Shown here in pieces: positions 52,268 through 59,906 of a DNA stretch of 64,000 nt. The stretch's first letter is position 1; every line of letters starts with the position of its first letter. Source of the DNA: Paraburkholderia sp. BCC1884 (GTDB lineage: Bacteria; Pseudomonadota; Gammaproteobacteria; Burkholderiales; Burkholderiaceae); NCBI RefSeq assembly GCF_900996225.1, contig NZ_CAAJGL010000079.1, positions 310,001 to 374,000 on the forward strand, read 5' to 3'. The position numbers and the translations under genes are program-made. The notes under the pieces were generated by a model. The model saw nothing but the letters and a program-made list of their open reading frames with translations, was not told the DNA's origin and searched no databases.

Positions 52268-52762
52268 TTACTGCTGACGCACCCACGTCTGCGAGCGGCC
52301 CAGCAGCGCCACGCCGATATAGCCGCGCACCACCAGTTTGTTGCCGCCGTCTTCGAGATGCATCTTGCACTTATAGATCTTGCCGTTTTCCGGGTCGAGA
52401 ATATGCCCGTGATCCCAGCCGTCGCCGTCCTTTTTCATATCGTTGATGATCGTCATGCCGAGGATCAGTTGATCCTTGCGCGCATCCGTACATTCGGTGC
52501 AGCGGCGATCCGGCTGATCGTTCGCGCTTAGCCCCTTGATGACCTTGCCGTTGAGCGAACCGCTGCCGTCCTGCGAAATCTGCACGAGCGCCTTGGGCTG
52601 GCCGGTGTGATCGTCGATGGTTTGCCACGTGCCGACCGGGCTGTCGGTTTGCGCCATGGCCGTGACGGCGCTGGCAAGCAGCACGCCCGCGACTGCGGCG
52701 TGTTTGACGGTGCGAAGTGCGACAGCGCGGGCGCGCTGCGTGAATTGAGTGAGTTGGGTCAT
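52268..52762 (-). CDS. Secreted DUF2147 protein
   Basis: The 164-residue precursor has a long signal sequence (about residues 1-37, ending ASAVTAMAQ) and a mature DUF2147 domain. It opens with SPVGTWQTIDDHTGQPKALVQI and has CTECTDARKDQLILGMTIINDMKKDG, then GGKIYKCKM-like and GYIGVALLGRSQTW elements. The family is a periplasmic lipocalin-like beta-barrel of unknown role found in many proteobacteria; the two Cys of CTEC are characteristic. GGAGGAAG precedes the ATG at 52762. It is transcribed alone and ends at a bidirectional terminator. Confidence 0.85.
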   Translation of the reverse strand: MTQLTQFTQRARAVALRTVKHAAVAGVLLASAVTAMAQTDSPVGTWQTIDDHTGQPKALVQISQDGSGSLNGKVIKGLSANDQPDRRCTECTDARKDQLILGMTIINDMKKDGDGWDHGHILDPENGKIYKCKMHLEDGGNKLVVRGYIGVALLGRSQTWVRQQ

Positions 52763-52920
52763 TGTCTTCCTCCTTGATTAAAGACGGCGCGATCGTGGTC
52801 GCGCGGCGTTATGTGCCTCTCCTGCATCGTCGTCGCAGAATACGTGAAAGCGCGCGTGCCGTTTGATAGTGGACCCTCTAATCAGGATGCGGCACTTTCG
52901 GGCATCGACCGCGCATCGAC

Positions 52921-54630
52921 TCAGTTGAGTTGATAAGAGAAGGTCGCGTTCACACGCGGACTGCGCGACGCGCTTTCCACCGGCGCATCGCCCAGCGCCT
53001 TGGCCACCGAGAGATCCAGGCTGTAGTACTTCGCATCCGAGATGCGGAAACCAAACGCGATCGACGAAAGCCGCGACGGCGACGGCGTGCCCGCATGCAG
53101 ATAGACGCGCGCCATGTCGAACGATACATACGGCGTCAAGGTGCGCAGATACGTGAAACCCGGCGTGAAGCCGCGGTTGACTTCGAACATCGCGCCCCAG
53201 CCCGAATCGCCCGACGCTTCGCCCGGTTGATAACCTTGCGCGAAACGTTGCGCGCCGAATGAAATCTGTTCCGAGGTCGGCAACGATACGGCGCTGTACT
53301 GGCCGGTCAGTTGCACGGCGGTACCGATCTTCATCGGCCACTGATTGGTTTGCGAAAACGTCGCACCGGTACGCACGAAATTGATCGACGCCGGATTGAC
53401 GACCGTCGTGCCGGGCACATTCGAGTCGCCCGATTTCGACGCACCGAGAATATCGAACGCCTTCGCCAGGTTGACGCTCGCGCGGCGCACCTGATCGGTC
53501 TGCACGTTGGTGTAGTCGGCTTGCAACTGCATCACGCGCACTTGCGAGCGCAGACCGATCTGCGCACCGGTTTGCTGATTGTTGTAGCGGTCCTCGTCGT
53601 GCGAGGCATACACCGACGCCGTGCCGATTACGCTTTGCGTGTTGCTCAACAGAATCGGATAAGCGAGCGAGCCGCCGACCTTGTCGTTGATGACCGTGCG
53701 CTGAACGTAAGAGGGCAGGCCGGGATTGTCGACCGGGTTGCCGCGGTAGTGCGACGCGTCGATCTTCGCGATCAGTCCGTCGCTGCCGATCGGCGCGGAC
53801 GCGTGCGCGGCGAGATAGGTGACGTTGTCGCGACCCTTGGGCAATAGCGCCGACACGCTCAGTTGCTCGCCGAGTGCCGTGAGCCCGTTTTCGGTGGCGG
53901 TCAAAAGCCCTTGCACGCCGGGGTGATTGAAATCGATGCCGGTGCTGACGTCGAACGGCTTGCGGTCCACCTTCAGTTCGAGCGTGGTGGCGCCGTCGGT
54001 GTTCTGCGGCGGCGGCACGTTGGCCGCGACCTTCACGCCGGGCAGCAAACCGAGCACGTTGATATAGCGCTCGAAGGTGGCGCGCCGCAATGGCCGGTCC
54101 GCGACGATGTGATCGGCGATCGCACGAATCTTGTCTTCCACCGCGCCCGCTTTGCCGGTCACCTTGACCGTGGAGACATAGCCTTCCACCACGGTCACGC
54201 GTACCACGCCGCCTTCGAAAGTCTGCGCCGGGATGAACGCGAACGAAAGCGCATAGCCGCGATCCTGATAGAGCCTGGTGACGCCGTTGGCGATCTGGAT
54301 CAGGTCGCCGATGGTGGTGTCCTTGCCGACCAGCGGTGTGAAACGCTGCGCGACTTCGTCGAACGGAATGGACTTCACACCTTCGACCTGCACGCGTGTG
54401 GGCGTGATGTGACGGGCGAGCAGTTCCTGGAGTTGAGGGGCTTGCGGGGCGACCTGAACGGTCACGTTAGGGCCTTTGTCAGGCGCTTTGATCAACGGTA
54501 GCGAATCGAGCGGATTACCGCCGACCGCCGCACCGCCGGGACGCGACTGCGCGTGTGCTGCCACTTGCATGGTGCTTGCCGCAATTGCCGCAAACACCAG
54601 GGTCCATTTGCTGCCATACCCGAGTTTCAT
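52921..54630 (-). CDS. ShlB/FhaC-family outer-membrane transporter (TpsB-like)
   Basis: The 569-residue precursor has a signal peptide (MKLGYGSKWTLVFAAIAAST then MQVAAHAQ). POTRA-type domains follow (about residues 50-200: TRVQVEGVKSIPFDEVAQRF, LYQDRGYALSFAFIPAQTFEGGVVRVTVVEGYV), then a beta-barrel (about 220-569) ending SPRVNATFSYQLN with a hydrophobic/aromatic last strand. TpsB proteins export one partner protein through the outer membrane. The L6 loop motif that is VRGY/F in the family reads AQGY here (Gln at about 465), before QPGEASGDSGW. GAGGA precedes the ATG at 54630; the frame is open to 54717. No haemagglutinin-type TpsA gene lies nearby; two repeat lipoproteins stand upstream on the same strand. 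Confidence 0.85.
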   Translation of the reverse strand: MKLGYGSKWTLVFAAIAASTMQVAAHAQSRPGGAAVGGNPLDSLPLIKAPDKGPNVTVQVAPQAPQLQELLARHITPTRVQVEGVKSIPFDEVAQRFTPLVGKDTTIGDLIQIANGVTRLYQDRGYALSFAFIPAQTFEGGVVRVTVVEGYVSTVKVTGKAGAVEDKIRAIADHIVADRPLRRATFERYINVLGLLPGVKVAANVPPPQNTDGATTLELKVDRKPFDVSTGIDFNHPGVQGLLTATENGLTALGEQLSVSALLPKGRDNVTYLAAHASAPIGSDGLIAKIDASHYRGNPVDNPGLPSYVQRTVINDKVGGSLAYPILLSNTQSVIGTASVYASHDEDRYNNQQTGAQIGLRSQVRVMQLQADYTNVQTDQVRRASVNLAKAFDILGASKSGDSNVPGTTVVNPASINFVRTGATFSQTNQWPMKIGTAVQLTGQYSAVSLPTSEQISFGAQRFAQGYQPGEASGDSGWGAMFEVNRGFTPGFTYLRTLTPYVSFDMARVYLHAGTPSPSRLSSIAFGFRISDAKYYSLDLSVAKALGDAPVESASRSPRVNATFSYQLN

Positions 54631-54837
54631 CGGATTTTCCTCGTAGGCCGTTCTTGTATCGCGGACGAACCGTCCTGGCCAGGCGGGTCGCGATCGCTTA
54701 TGTGAGGCTCGACGCATACTGCCATGCTTGCCTGTATTACGTCACGTGCTCCGTGGGCCTTGAGCATGCGTTGCAAAAACGCAGAACACGTGATGAGACG
54801 GACTGCTTATGCGCACTGAATCACTCGCCGTCCTGGC

Positions 54838-54862
54838 GCACATCGCACATCGCACATCGCAC
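54838..54862 (+). repeat. Short 7-bp tandem repeat
   Basis: GCACATC is repeated three and a half times (54838-54862) in the 292-bp gap between the transporter gene and the first lipoprotein gene. It may vary by slippage. No gene is seen in this gap. Confidence 0.6.
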
Positions 54863-54922
54863 GGCGGATGTTGCGGGGACGGCGTGCCGCGCGCGACAGC
54901 GGCGCGGCACTTGTGCGGACTA

Positions 54923-56263
54923 CTACTTATGGCTCACCGGCAACAAGCCGCCGAGCAGTGTCGTCACACCGCTCGTCGCGCTACTCGAGCCGCTCGTCGA
55001 ACCGGCTGCTGACGAGAGCGTGCCGGTCAACTGGCCGACCAGCGCGGTCACCGGTGCGAGAGGGCCGCTGCCCGAACTGCCGGTCGTGCCGGAGAGCGCG
55101 CCGGTCAGCGCCGAAAGGGGGCTCGACGCGCTGCCCGAGCCGCCCAGCGTCGACGTCAAACCGGCGAGCGGCGTGCCGCCCAGCGTGGAGGTCAAACTCG
55201 AGAGCGGCGAGCCGCCGAGCAGCGTCGACAGCGAGCCGAGCGGATTGTTGCCGAGCCCGAGGCTCGCGAGCGAGCTTTGCAGCGGACCGAACGGGCTGCT
55301 GTTGGCGGGCGGCCCATTGGCCACGCTCACGCTCGTGCTGCCGACCAGACTCGTGATCAGCCCGGGGATCGGCATCGCGCCATTCGGGCCATTCGGATTC
55401 ACGAGACCGCCGGCATTCGTCACCGTATTGCCGAGCGAGCCGACCAGCGAACCAAGGTCCGCGCCGACCGGGTTTCTGGTCGCCGAACCGACTTGCGAGC
55501 CGGCCGAACTCAAGGTGCCGCCGAGCTGCGCCAGCACGCCGCCCAGCGGCGCGCCGAGGCCGGTCTGCGTGCCGACCGTCTGCGTGACGAGTCCGGCGGT
55601 GGTCACGATCGGCGTGATCGCGGTGCTGAGCGGTTGTGTGATCTGTTGAACCGGTGCGGAATTGAGCGAGTTGCCGAGTGTCGCGCCGCCGGCGTTGAGT
55701 GCGCCTGCCGCCGTCGAGAGCGTGCTCGCCAACGGCGTCGTGAGCGGCGAGAGCGGCGCGAGATTGCCGCTGCCCAGACCGCCGACCGCCACGCTCAGAC
55801 CTTGCACCACGCCGCTCGTGGAGCCGACCACCGAACCGAGCCCGCCGACCGTGGTGCCGACCGGATTCGCCGTCGTGCCGGTCTGGCCGATGCCGGTGCT
55901 GACCGCATCGGCCAGCGAGTTAAGCGTGCTGCTCGTGCTCGACACCGCATTGCCGACGCCTTGCGTGACTTGCGGGCTGAGGCCAGGGATCGTCGTCGAG
56001 GCGATCATGCCGCCGAGGTCGGTGGTGGTCTGCGCGGCGGCGGTGGCGAGGCCGGTGGTGCCTTTGGCGGCGACCGTACCGCTGCCCGTGCCGGTCGAGC
56101 CCGAGCCGCTGCCGCTACCGGTGCTCGACGTGCTCGGCGGCGTGACGGTGCTGCCGCCACAAGCCGCGAGCAGGCCGGCGACCGCGACGGCGATCAGCGG
56201 TGCGCGCAGCGACGACACGGTCGCGCACGCCGCATGGAGAGAAAAAAAACGTTGAGTGGACAT
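54923..56263 (-). CDS. Repeat-rich Gly/Ser/Thr/Leu lipoprotein (copy A)
   Basis: The 446-residue precursor has a signal sequence with lipobox LLAAC (Cys at residue 35) followed by Gly-Gly-Ser, suggesting an outer-membrane lipoprotein. The mature part opens with a Gly-Ser-Thr linker (TSSTGSGSGSGSTGTGSGT). About 380 residues of low-complexity sequence follow, built from motifs such as LxxxVxxLGxxVG, NPVGTTVGGLGSVVG, and SSLTSTLGGTPLAGLTSTLGG. The C-terminus VTTLLGGLLPVSHK is close to copy B, so the two are paralogues. Despite names used for similar Burkholderia proteins, no Gly-X-Y collagen repeat is seen. GAGGAG precedes the ATG at 56263. It lies between copy B (181 bp) and the transporter gene. 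Function unknown. Confidence 0.72.
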   Translation of the reverse strand: MSTQRFFSLHAACATVSSLRAPLIAVAVAGLLAACGGSTVTPPSTSSTGSGSGSGSTGTGSGTVAAKGTTGLATAAAQTTTDLGGMIASTTIPGLSPQVTQGVGNAVSSTSSTLNSLADAVSTGIGQTGTTANPVGTTVGGLGSVVGSTSGVVQGLSVAVGGLGSGNLAPLSPLTTPLASTLSTAAGALNAGGATLGNSLNSAPVQQITQPLSTAITPIVTTAGLVTQTVGTQTGLGAPLGGVLAQLGGTLSSAGSQVGSATRNPVGADLGSLVGSLGNTVTNAGGLVNPNGPNGAMPIPGLITSLVGSTSVSVANGPPANSSPFGPLQSSLASLGLGNNPLGSLSTLLGGSPLSSLTSTLGGTPLAGLTSTLGGSGSASSPLSALTGALSGTTGSSGSGPLAPVTALVGQLTGTLSSAAGSTSGSSSATSGVTTLLGGLLPVSHK

Positions 56264-56444
56264 GGGGTGCTCCTCTGTGTCTTATGGATATCGTGTGCGG
56301 TGGTTCGACGCGCGGGTGTGTCGGGTGTCCGGGCGGCGCAGCCCGGTTCAGACGAAGTTCAAGTGGGACCGGGCGCGCGGCTGGCGGGCCGCGCTCCGGG
56401 TCGGGTGGTGCTGCACTTCTTTCAGATGCTCGAGAGGCTTGCGC

Positions 56445-57932
56445 TTATTTCTTCGAGATGCCGCCCAGCAGGCCGCCGAGGAGCGATGTCACTGGCGCGA
56501 GCGGGCTGCTCGTCGTGCCCTTGCCCGCGGAGCTCGAGAGCGACAGGCCGGTGCCCGTGCCGGTCGTCGAGGTCGGCGTGGCGGCAGCCGTGGTCGTCAC
56601 GCCGCCCAGCGTGTTGGTGACGGTGCCGAGCAAGCTGGTCACCGGTGCGAGCGGGCTGCTGCTGCCGCCGGTGGCGCTCGACAGACCGCTTGTCACGGTC
56701 GTCAGCACGCCGGTGACAGGAGCGAGCGGGTTGCCGCCAGTGCCGCCCGACAGACCGCCGAGTGCGCTGGTGAGCGGTGCAAGCGGACCGCTGCCGGTGC
56801 CGCCCGACAGACCGCCGAGTACGCTGGTGAGCGGTGCGAGCGGACCGCTGCCAGTGCCGCCCGACAGACCGCCGAGTACGCTGGTGAGCGGCGCGAGCGG
56901 ACCGCTGCCGGTGCCGCCCGACAGTCCGCCGAGTACGCTCGTGAGCGGCGCGAGCGGATTGCCGCCCGTGCCGCCGGTCAGCAGGCCGCCCACCGACGTG
57001 ACCGTGGTCCCGGTGTCGCTGACCGTGTGGCCGAGCGCGGCCGTGATCGGGTTGCCACCGGCTGCGCCCAGCAGGCCGCCGGCCGTGCCGAGTCCGCCGC
57101 CGAGCGTCGAGAGCAGGCCGCTCACCGGCGCGCCGAGGCCGGTCGTGGTGCCGACCGTTTGCGTGGTCGAGGCGACCATCGAGGTGATCGGTGTGATCGC
57201 GGTGCTGAGGGTTTGCGTGACTTGCTGGACCGGGCCCGTGGAGAGCGCGGTGCCGAGCATCGCGCCGCCGTTGGTGACTGCGCCGCCCAGCGTACCGACC
57301 GCGCCGCCGAGCGGCGTCGTCAGGGCGGAGAGCGGAGCGAGCGGGCCGCTGCCGAGGCTCGTCACGAGGTTGCCGGTGTCCGTCACCGCGCCGCCGACGT
57401 GACCGACCACGCCGCCCAGGCTCGACACCGTGGTGCCGACGGCGTTGTTGCCGGTGCCGAGTTGGCCGAGGCCTTGCGACACGCCACTGCCGAGCGTCGA
57501 CACGGCTGCGCCCACGTCCTGCACGACCGCACCGGCTGTCTGAGTGGTTTGCGCGCTGACGCCGGGCAGGCTTTGCGAGCCGAGCGTGGAGCCGATGCTC
57601 GAGACCGTCTGACCGGCATCGCCGATCACGCCGCCGCCGTTGTCCACCACCGTACCAAGCGCATTGGCGACTGGCGTGGTGCCGCCGCTCGTTCCCGAAC
57701 CCGAAGTCGAGCCGCCCGAGCTGGAACTGCCGGAGCCCGAACCGCCCGAACCCATCGAACCGCTGCCGCTGCCGGTCGTCGTGAGCGTGCCGCCGGCCGA
57801 GCCGCTACCGTTGCTGCCGGTGCCGGAACTCAGGCTCCCCGAGCCTCCGCAAGCCCCGAGAGAGAGCATCGCGGCGACGCCCGCCGCAATCAGGGTTGCC
57901 CGTACCGTCGTGTTGGTCGTTTGAATGTTCAT
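56445..57932 (-). CDS. Repeat-rich Gly/Ser/Thr/Leu lipoprotein (copy B) with 19-residue tandem repeats
   Basis: The 495-residue precursor has lipobox SLGAC (Cys at residue 28) followed by GGSGS. A long Gly-Ser linker leads into a low-complexity domain with the same order of motifs as copy A (for example GTTVSSLGGVVGHVGGAVTD, PVQQVTQTLSTAITPITSMV, LAPVTSLLGGLLGG at the end). Five tandem copies of a 19-residue unit (LTSVLGGLSGGTGSGPLAP) lie near residues 315-410. GAGGGCG precedes the ATG at 57932; the frame extends to 57950 but without sense. It is probably the first gene of a lipoprotein-lipoprotein-transporter unit. A surface-exposed stalk or adhesin exported by the neighbouring transporter is a hypothesis only. 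Confidence 0.72.
   Translation of the reverse strand: MNIQTTNTTVRATLIAAGVAAMLSLGACGGSGSLSSGTGSNGSGSAGGTLTTTGSGSGSMGSGGSGSGSSSSGGSTSGSGTSGGTTPVANALGTVVDNGGGVIGDAGQTVSSIGSTLGSQSLPGVSAQTTQTAGAVVQDVGAAVSTLGSGVSQGLGQLGTGNNAVGTTVSSLGGVVGHVGGAVTDTGNLVTSLGSGPLAPLSALTTPLGGAVGTLGGAVTNGGAMLGTALSTGPVQQVTQTLSTAITPITSMVASTTQTVGTTTGLGAPVSGLLSTLGGGLGTAGGLLGAAGGNPITAALGHTVSDTGTTVTSVGGLLTGGTGGNPLAPLTSVLGGLSGGTGSGPLAPLTSVLGGLSGGTGSGPLAPLTSVLGGLSGGTGSGPLAPLTSALGGLSGGTGGNPLAPVTGVLTTVTSGLSSATGGSSSPLAPVTSLLGTVTNTLGGVTTTAAATPTSTTGTGTGLSLSSSAGKGTTSSPLAPVTSLLGGLLGGISKK
56704..56988 (-). repeat. Five tandem 57-bp repeats
   Basis: Five in-frame units of exactly 57 bp start at 56704, 56761, 56818, 56875 and 56932. The middle three are nearly identical, while the outer two are diverged, a pattern of repeated slippage or unequal crossing-over. 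Each encodes 19 residues of lipoprotein copy B, so copy number could vary without a frameshift. Confidence 0.88.
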
Positions 57933-58138
57933 GTCGCCCTCGCATCGCATGTGTTGTTGGGTGTTGCTGCGTGCCTATCTCTGCATGAGCCGTGCCATTT
58001 CGACTGAGCAATTCGCAGAAATTTTTCGACGTGGGTCGCCGAGCCCGATTCGATAAGGCGGGGCGAGTCATTGATGGAGTAAACGCGGAATCAGAACGAC
58101 ACGAAAAAGAGCGCGTCGATCGATAGTTGGGAGGGCTA

Positions 58139-58184
58139 CGTAACGTAACGAGCCACGCGCGCCGTTACGGTGAAGTGCGTAACG
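58139..58184. promoter_or_regulatory. Cluster of CGTAACG motifs in the lipoprotein-flp divergent region
   Basis: CGTAACG occurs at 58139-58145 and 58144-58150 (overlapping), in inverse at 58163-58169 and again direct at 58178-58184. The last two form a 7-bp inverted repeat with an 8-nt spacer. The surrounding 57933-58591 holds no gene. The motif looks like a regulator binding site for either direction. Confidence 0.4.
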
Positions 58185-58350
58185 CGATTGCGAAAAACGC
58201 GTCATCGCGCTTGAAACGTTCTGTTCAAACAGATAATTAGTGAGGCGAATCTAACTAGTGGTTTTTCCTATGTGCTGCAACGCACGAACTGCCGTTAACC
58301 TGAGTGTGGACCTAAAACGCATAGGCCATGAGGCTGAGGGCTTAGGACAA

Positions 58351-58379
58351 TTGCTTAAATAAGATTGTTCGGCTATAAA
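58351..58379 (+). promoter_or_regulatory. Promoter of the flp/tad pilus locus
   Basis: TTGCTT (58351-58356) and TATAAA (58374-58379) are 17 bp apart, giving a leader of about 205 nt before the flp ATG at 58592. GAGGG at 58582-58586 serves as ribosome binding site. Confidence 0.6.
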
Positions 58380-58591
58380 ACCCGAAAGCATCAAAGGTTG
58401 ACGAGGGAGGTGCGTTATCGAACAGACAACTCCAGCTGACCCGTTTTATTGAAGGCCGCTGTACGGCGGAGTTTCCGCAACGCAACAAGCAGGACCGGGG
58501 AATGAGAGAGCCACGGTCCATGCTGCGTCGAGGAAGACCGCCAGCAATGCAGCATGCATATAGACGAAATAAATGAAGTCCGAGGGTAAAA

Positions 58592-58771
58592 ATGAACAAG
58601 TTCACCAAACGCTTTCTGAAAGATAGCAAGGGCGTGACGGCCATCGAATATGGCCTGATCGCGGGGCTCATCGTCCTCGTCATCGTGACGTCGGTGACCA
58701 ACATCGGCAACAATCTGGAAAGCGTGTTCAGCACGATTGCCACCAAAATAACAGCCACACCCGCGGCGTAA
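58592..58771 (+). CDS. flp: Flp-type pilin
   Basis: This 59-residue protein is the major subunit of the Tad/Flp pilus. The leader of 14 residues (MNKFTKRFLKDSKG) ends in Gly. The mature protein starts VTAIEYGLIAGLIVLVIVTS, with Glu at +5 and Tyr at +6 as the Flp prepilin motif requires, followed by TNIGNNLESVFSTIATKITA. The hydrophobic stretch is the pilus-assembly helix. It lies first in the locus behind its own promoter. A palindrome separates it from cpaA, which may help make pilin mRNA more abundant than the downstream genes. The prepilin would be cut by the CpaA peptidase encoded next. Confidence 0.92.
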   Translation: MNKFTKRFLKDSKGVTAIEYGLIAGLIVLVIVTSVTNIGNNLESVFSTIATKITATPAA

Positions 58772-58856
58772 AAGAGCAGCCCTGAAAGTCCCGCGGAGCG
58801 GGCGCTCTGTTATCTGCTCGTTTTCGCGGCTTTTTATGCCATTGCCATATTGGTTA

Positions 58857-58881
58857 ATGCGTATTGCCTGGCAATACGCAT
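58857..58881. repeat. 25-bp palindrome between flp and cpaA
   Basis: ATGCGTATTGCC (58857-58868) is inversely repeated at 58870-58881 around one central base, a perfect 12-bp stem. Outer ATGCCAT/ATGGCAT (58836-58842, 58880-58886) may extend it. No T-run follows. It ends 27 bp before the cpaA ATG. Confidence 0.8.
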
Positions 58882-58908
58882 GGCATTGCTTCGCGTGTCG
58901 AGTGCGAA

Positions 58909-59409
58909 ATGAAAGCTTTCTTCGGGATTCTGTTATTTGTTGCCTGGTCGGCCTGGGTTGCTTATTGCGACGTCCGGCACCGGCGTATTCCCAATTCATT
59001 TGTCGTCGCGGGTCTGGCGACGGCACTGGCTTGTGCGCTCATTCAATGCGGGCCGTTCGATGTTTCGCTCGTGCAGGCTTTGCTCGGCGCATCGATCGGA
59101 CTCGCCGCCTTATTGCCGTTTTTCGCGCTCGGCGTAATGGGTGCGGCCGACGTCAAGATATTCGCGGTATTGGGCGCGTGGTGCGGCATGCGCGCGTTGC
59201 CCGGTCTGTGGATGGCCGCGAGTCTCGCCGCCGGTGCCCACGCGCTGTGGCTGCTGCTGTCGACGCGCACGCCGCTCGCGAGCCTCGGCCGTCGTGGCGG
59301 CGCAACCTTCGAATTGGCAGGCAAGACGTCGACGCCGTACGCCGCGTGTCTGACGGTTGCCGCGAGCGGCTGGCTCGGTGTCGTGACGCTAGCCGGAGGT
59401 GTGCGGTGA
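58909..59409 (+). CDS. cpaA: Prepilin peptidase CpaA/TadV (A24 family)
   Basis: This inner-membrane aspartyl protease cleaves the Flp prepilin and the TadE pseudopilin. The 166-residue protein has about six hydrophobic helices. The first catalytic Asp lies in YCDVRHRRIPN (about residue 20); the second is in LGVMGAADVKIFAVLGAW, where the usual GxGD reads GAAD. Family length fits the short TadV form without the methyltransferase domain. The ATG at 58909 gives a natural N-terminus MKAFFGILLFVAWSAWVAY; in-frame upstream codons lie in the palindrome. The stop overlaps the tadE GTG. Confidence 0.87.
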   Translation: MKAFFGILLFVAWSAWVAYCDVRHRRIPNSFVVAGLATALACALIQCGPFDVSLVQALLGASIGLAALLPFFALGVMGAADVKIFAVLGAWCGMRALPGLWMAASLAAGAHALWLLLSTRTPLASLGRRGGATFELAGKTSTPYAACLTVAASGWLGVVTLAGGVR

Positions 59410-59906
59410 AGGCGTCGCCAAAGCTCCACCAGGCGCGTGTGCCGATGAGCGCACGCACGCGGCGCCGGAGCGCGCAGCGCGGTTCCGTCGCCGTCGAATT
59501 TGCCCTGATTTTTCCGGTGTTCTTTCTGATCCTGTACGCGATCGTTACGTTCAGCCTGATTTTCGTGGCGCAACAGAACATGACGCTCGCCGCCGAGGAA
59601 GGCGCGCGCGCCGCGCTGAACTGGGCGAGCAATACGTCGATGGCCTCCGCGCTCACCAACCGCGGCGCCAATGCGTGTGCGGCGGCGAACCAGGCGGCCG
59701 CATCGATCTTGCAGAACATCATGCAATGCACGCAGACCGCGACGTCGTGCGGACCGGGCAACGCGATGTACTGCATCAACGTGTCGTTGAGCTACGACTA
59801 CAAGAACAATCCGTTCGTGCCGACGCTGGGTTTAATGACTGCCCCGTTGCCGAATTCGCTGGTCGCCACGGCCACGGTTCAGCTCAACCCGGAGAACATT
59901 CAGTGA
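59406..59906 (+). CDS. tadE: TadE-like minor pseudopilin
   Basis: TadE proteins are processed by the prepilin peptidase and required for Flp pilus biogenesis. The protein has a basic leader and the pseudopilin site QRGSVAVEFALIFPVFFLILYAIVTFSLIF (cleavage after Gly, Glu at +5, Phe at +6). A periplasmic part follows with four Cys (NACAAAN, IMQCTQTATSC, MYC), then the C-terminal VATATVQLNPENIQ. The GTG at 59406 overlaps the cpaA stop by four bases, suggesting coupling; an ATG at 59445 (MSARTRRRSAQRGS) is an alternative and gives a shorter leader. TadF is not present in the window. Confidence 0.85.
   Translation: MKASPKLHQARVPMSARTRRRSAQRGSVAVEFALIFPVFFLILYAIVTFSLIFVAQQNMTLAAEEGARAALNWASNTSMASALTNRGANACAAANQAAASILQNIMQCTQTATSCGPGNAMYCINVSLSYDYKNNPFVPTLGLMTAPLPNSLVATATVQLNPENIQ

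Noticed and set aside
54923..57932. True collagen-like proteins
   Set aside because: The sequences are Gly-rich but lack Gly at every third position; the real periodicity is 19 residues in one part and irregular elsewhere.
56256..58007. A long plus-strand frame over the repeat lipoprotein genes
   Set aside because: The minus-strand genes have lipoboxes and ribosome binding sites, while the plus-strand translation is a mirror of their repeats with Arg/Ala/Gly bias.
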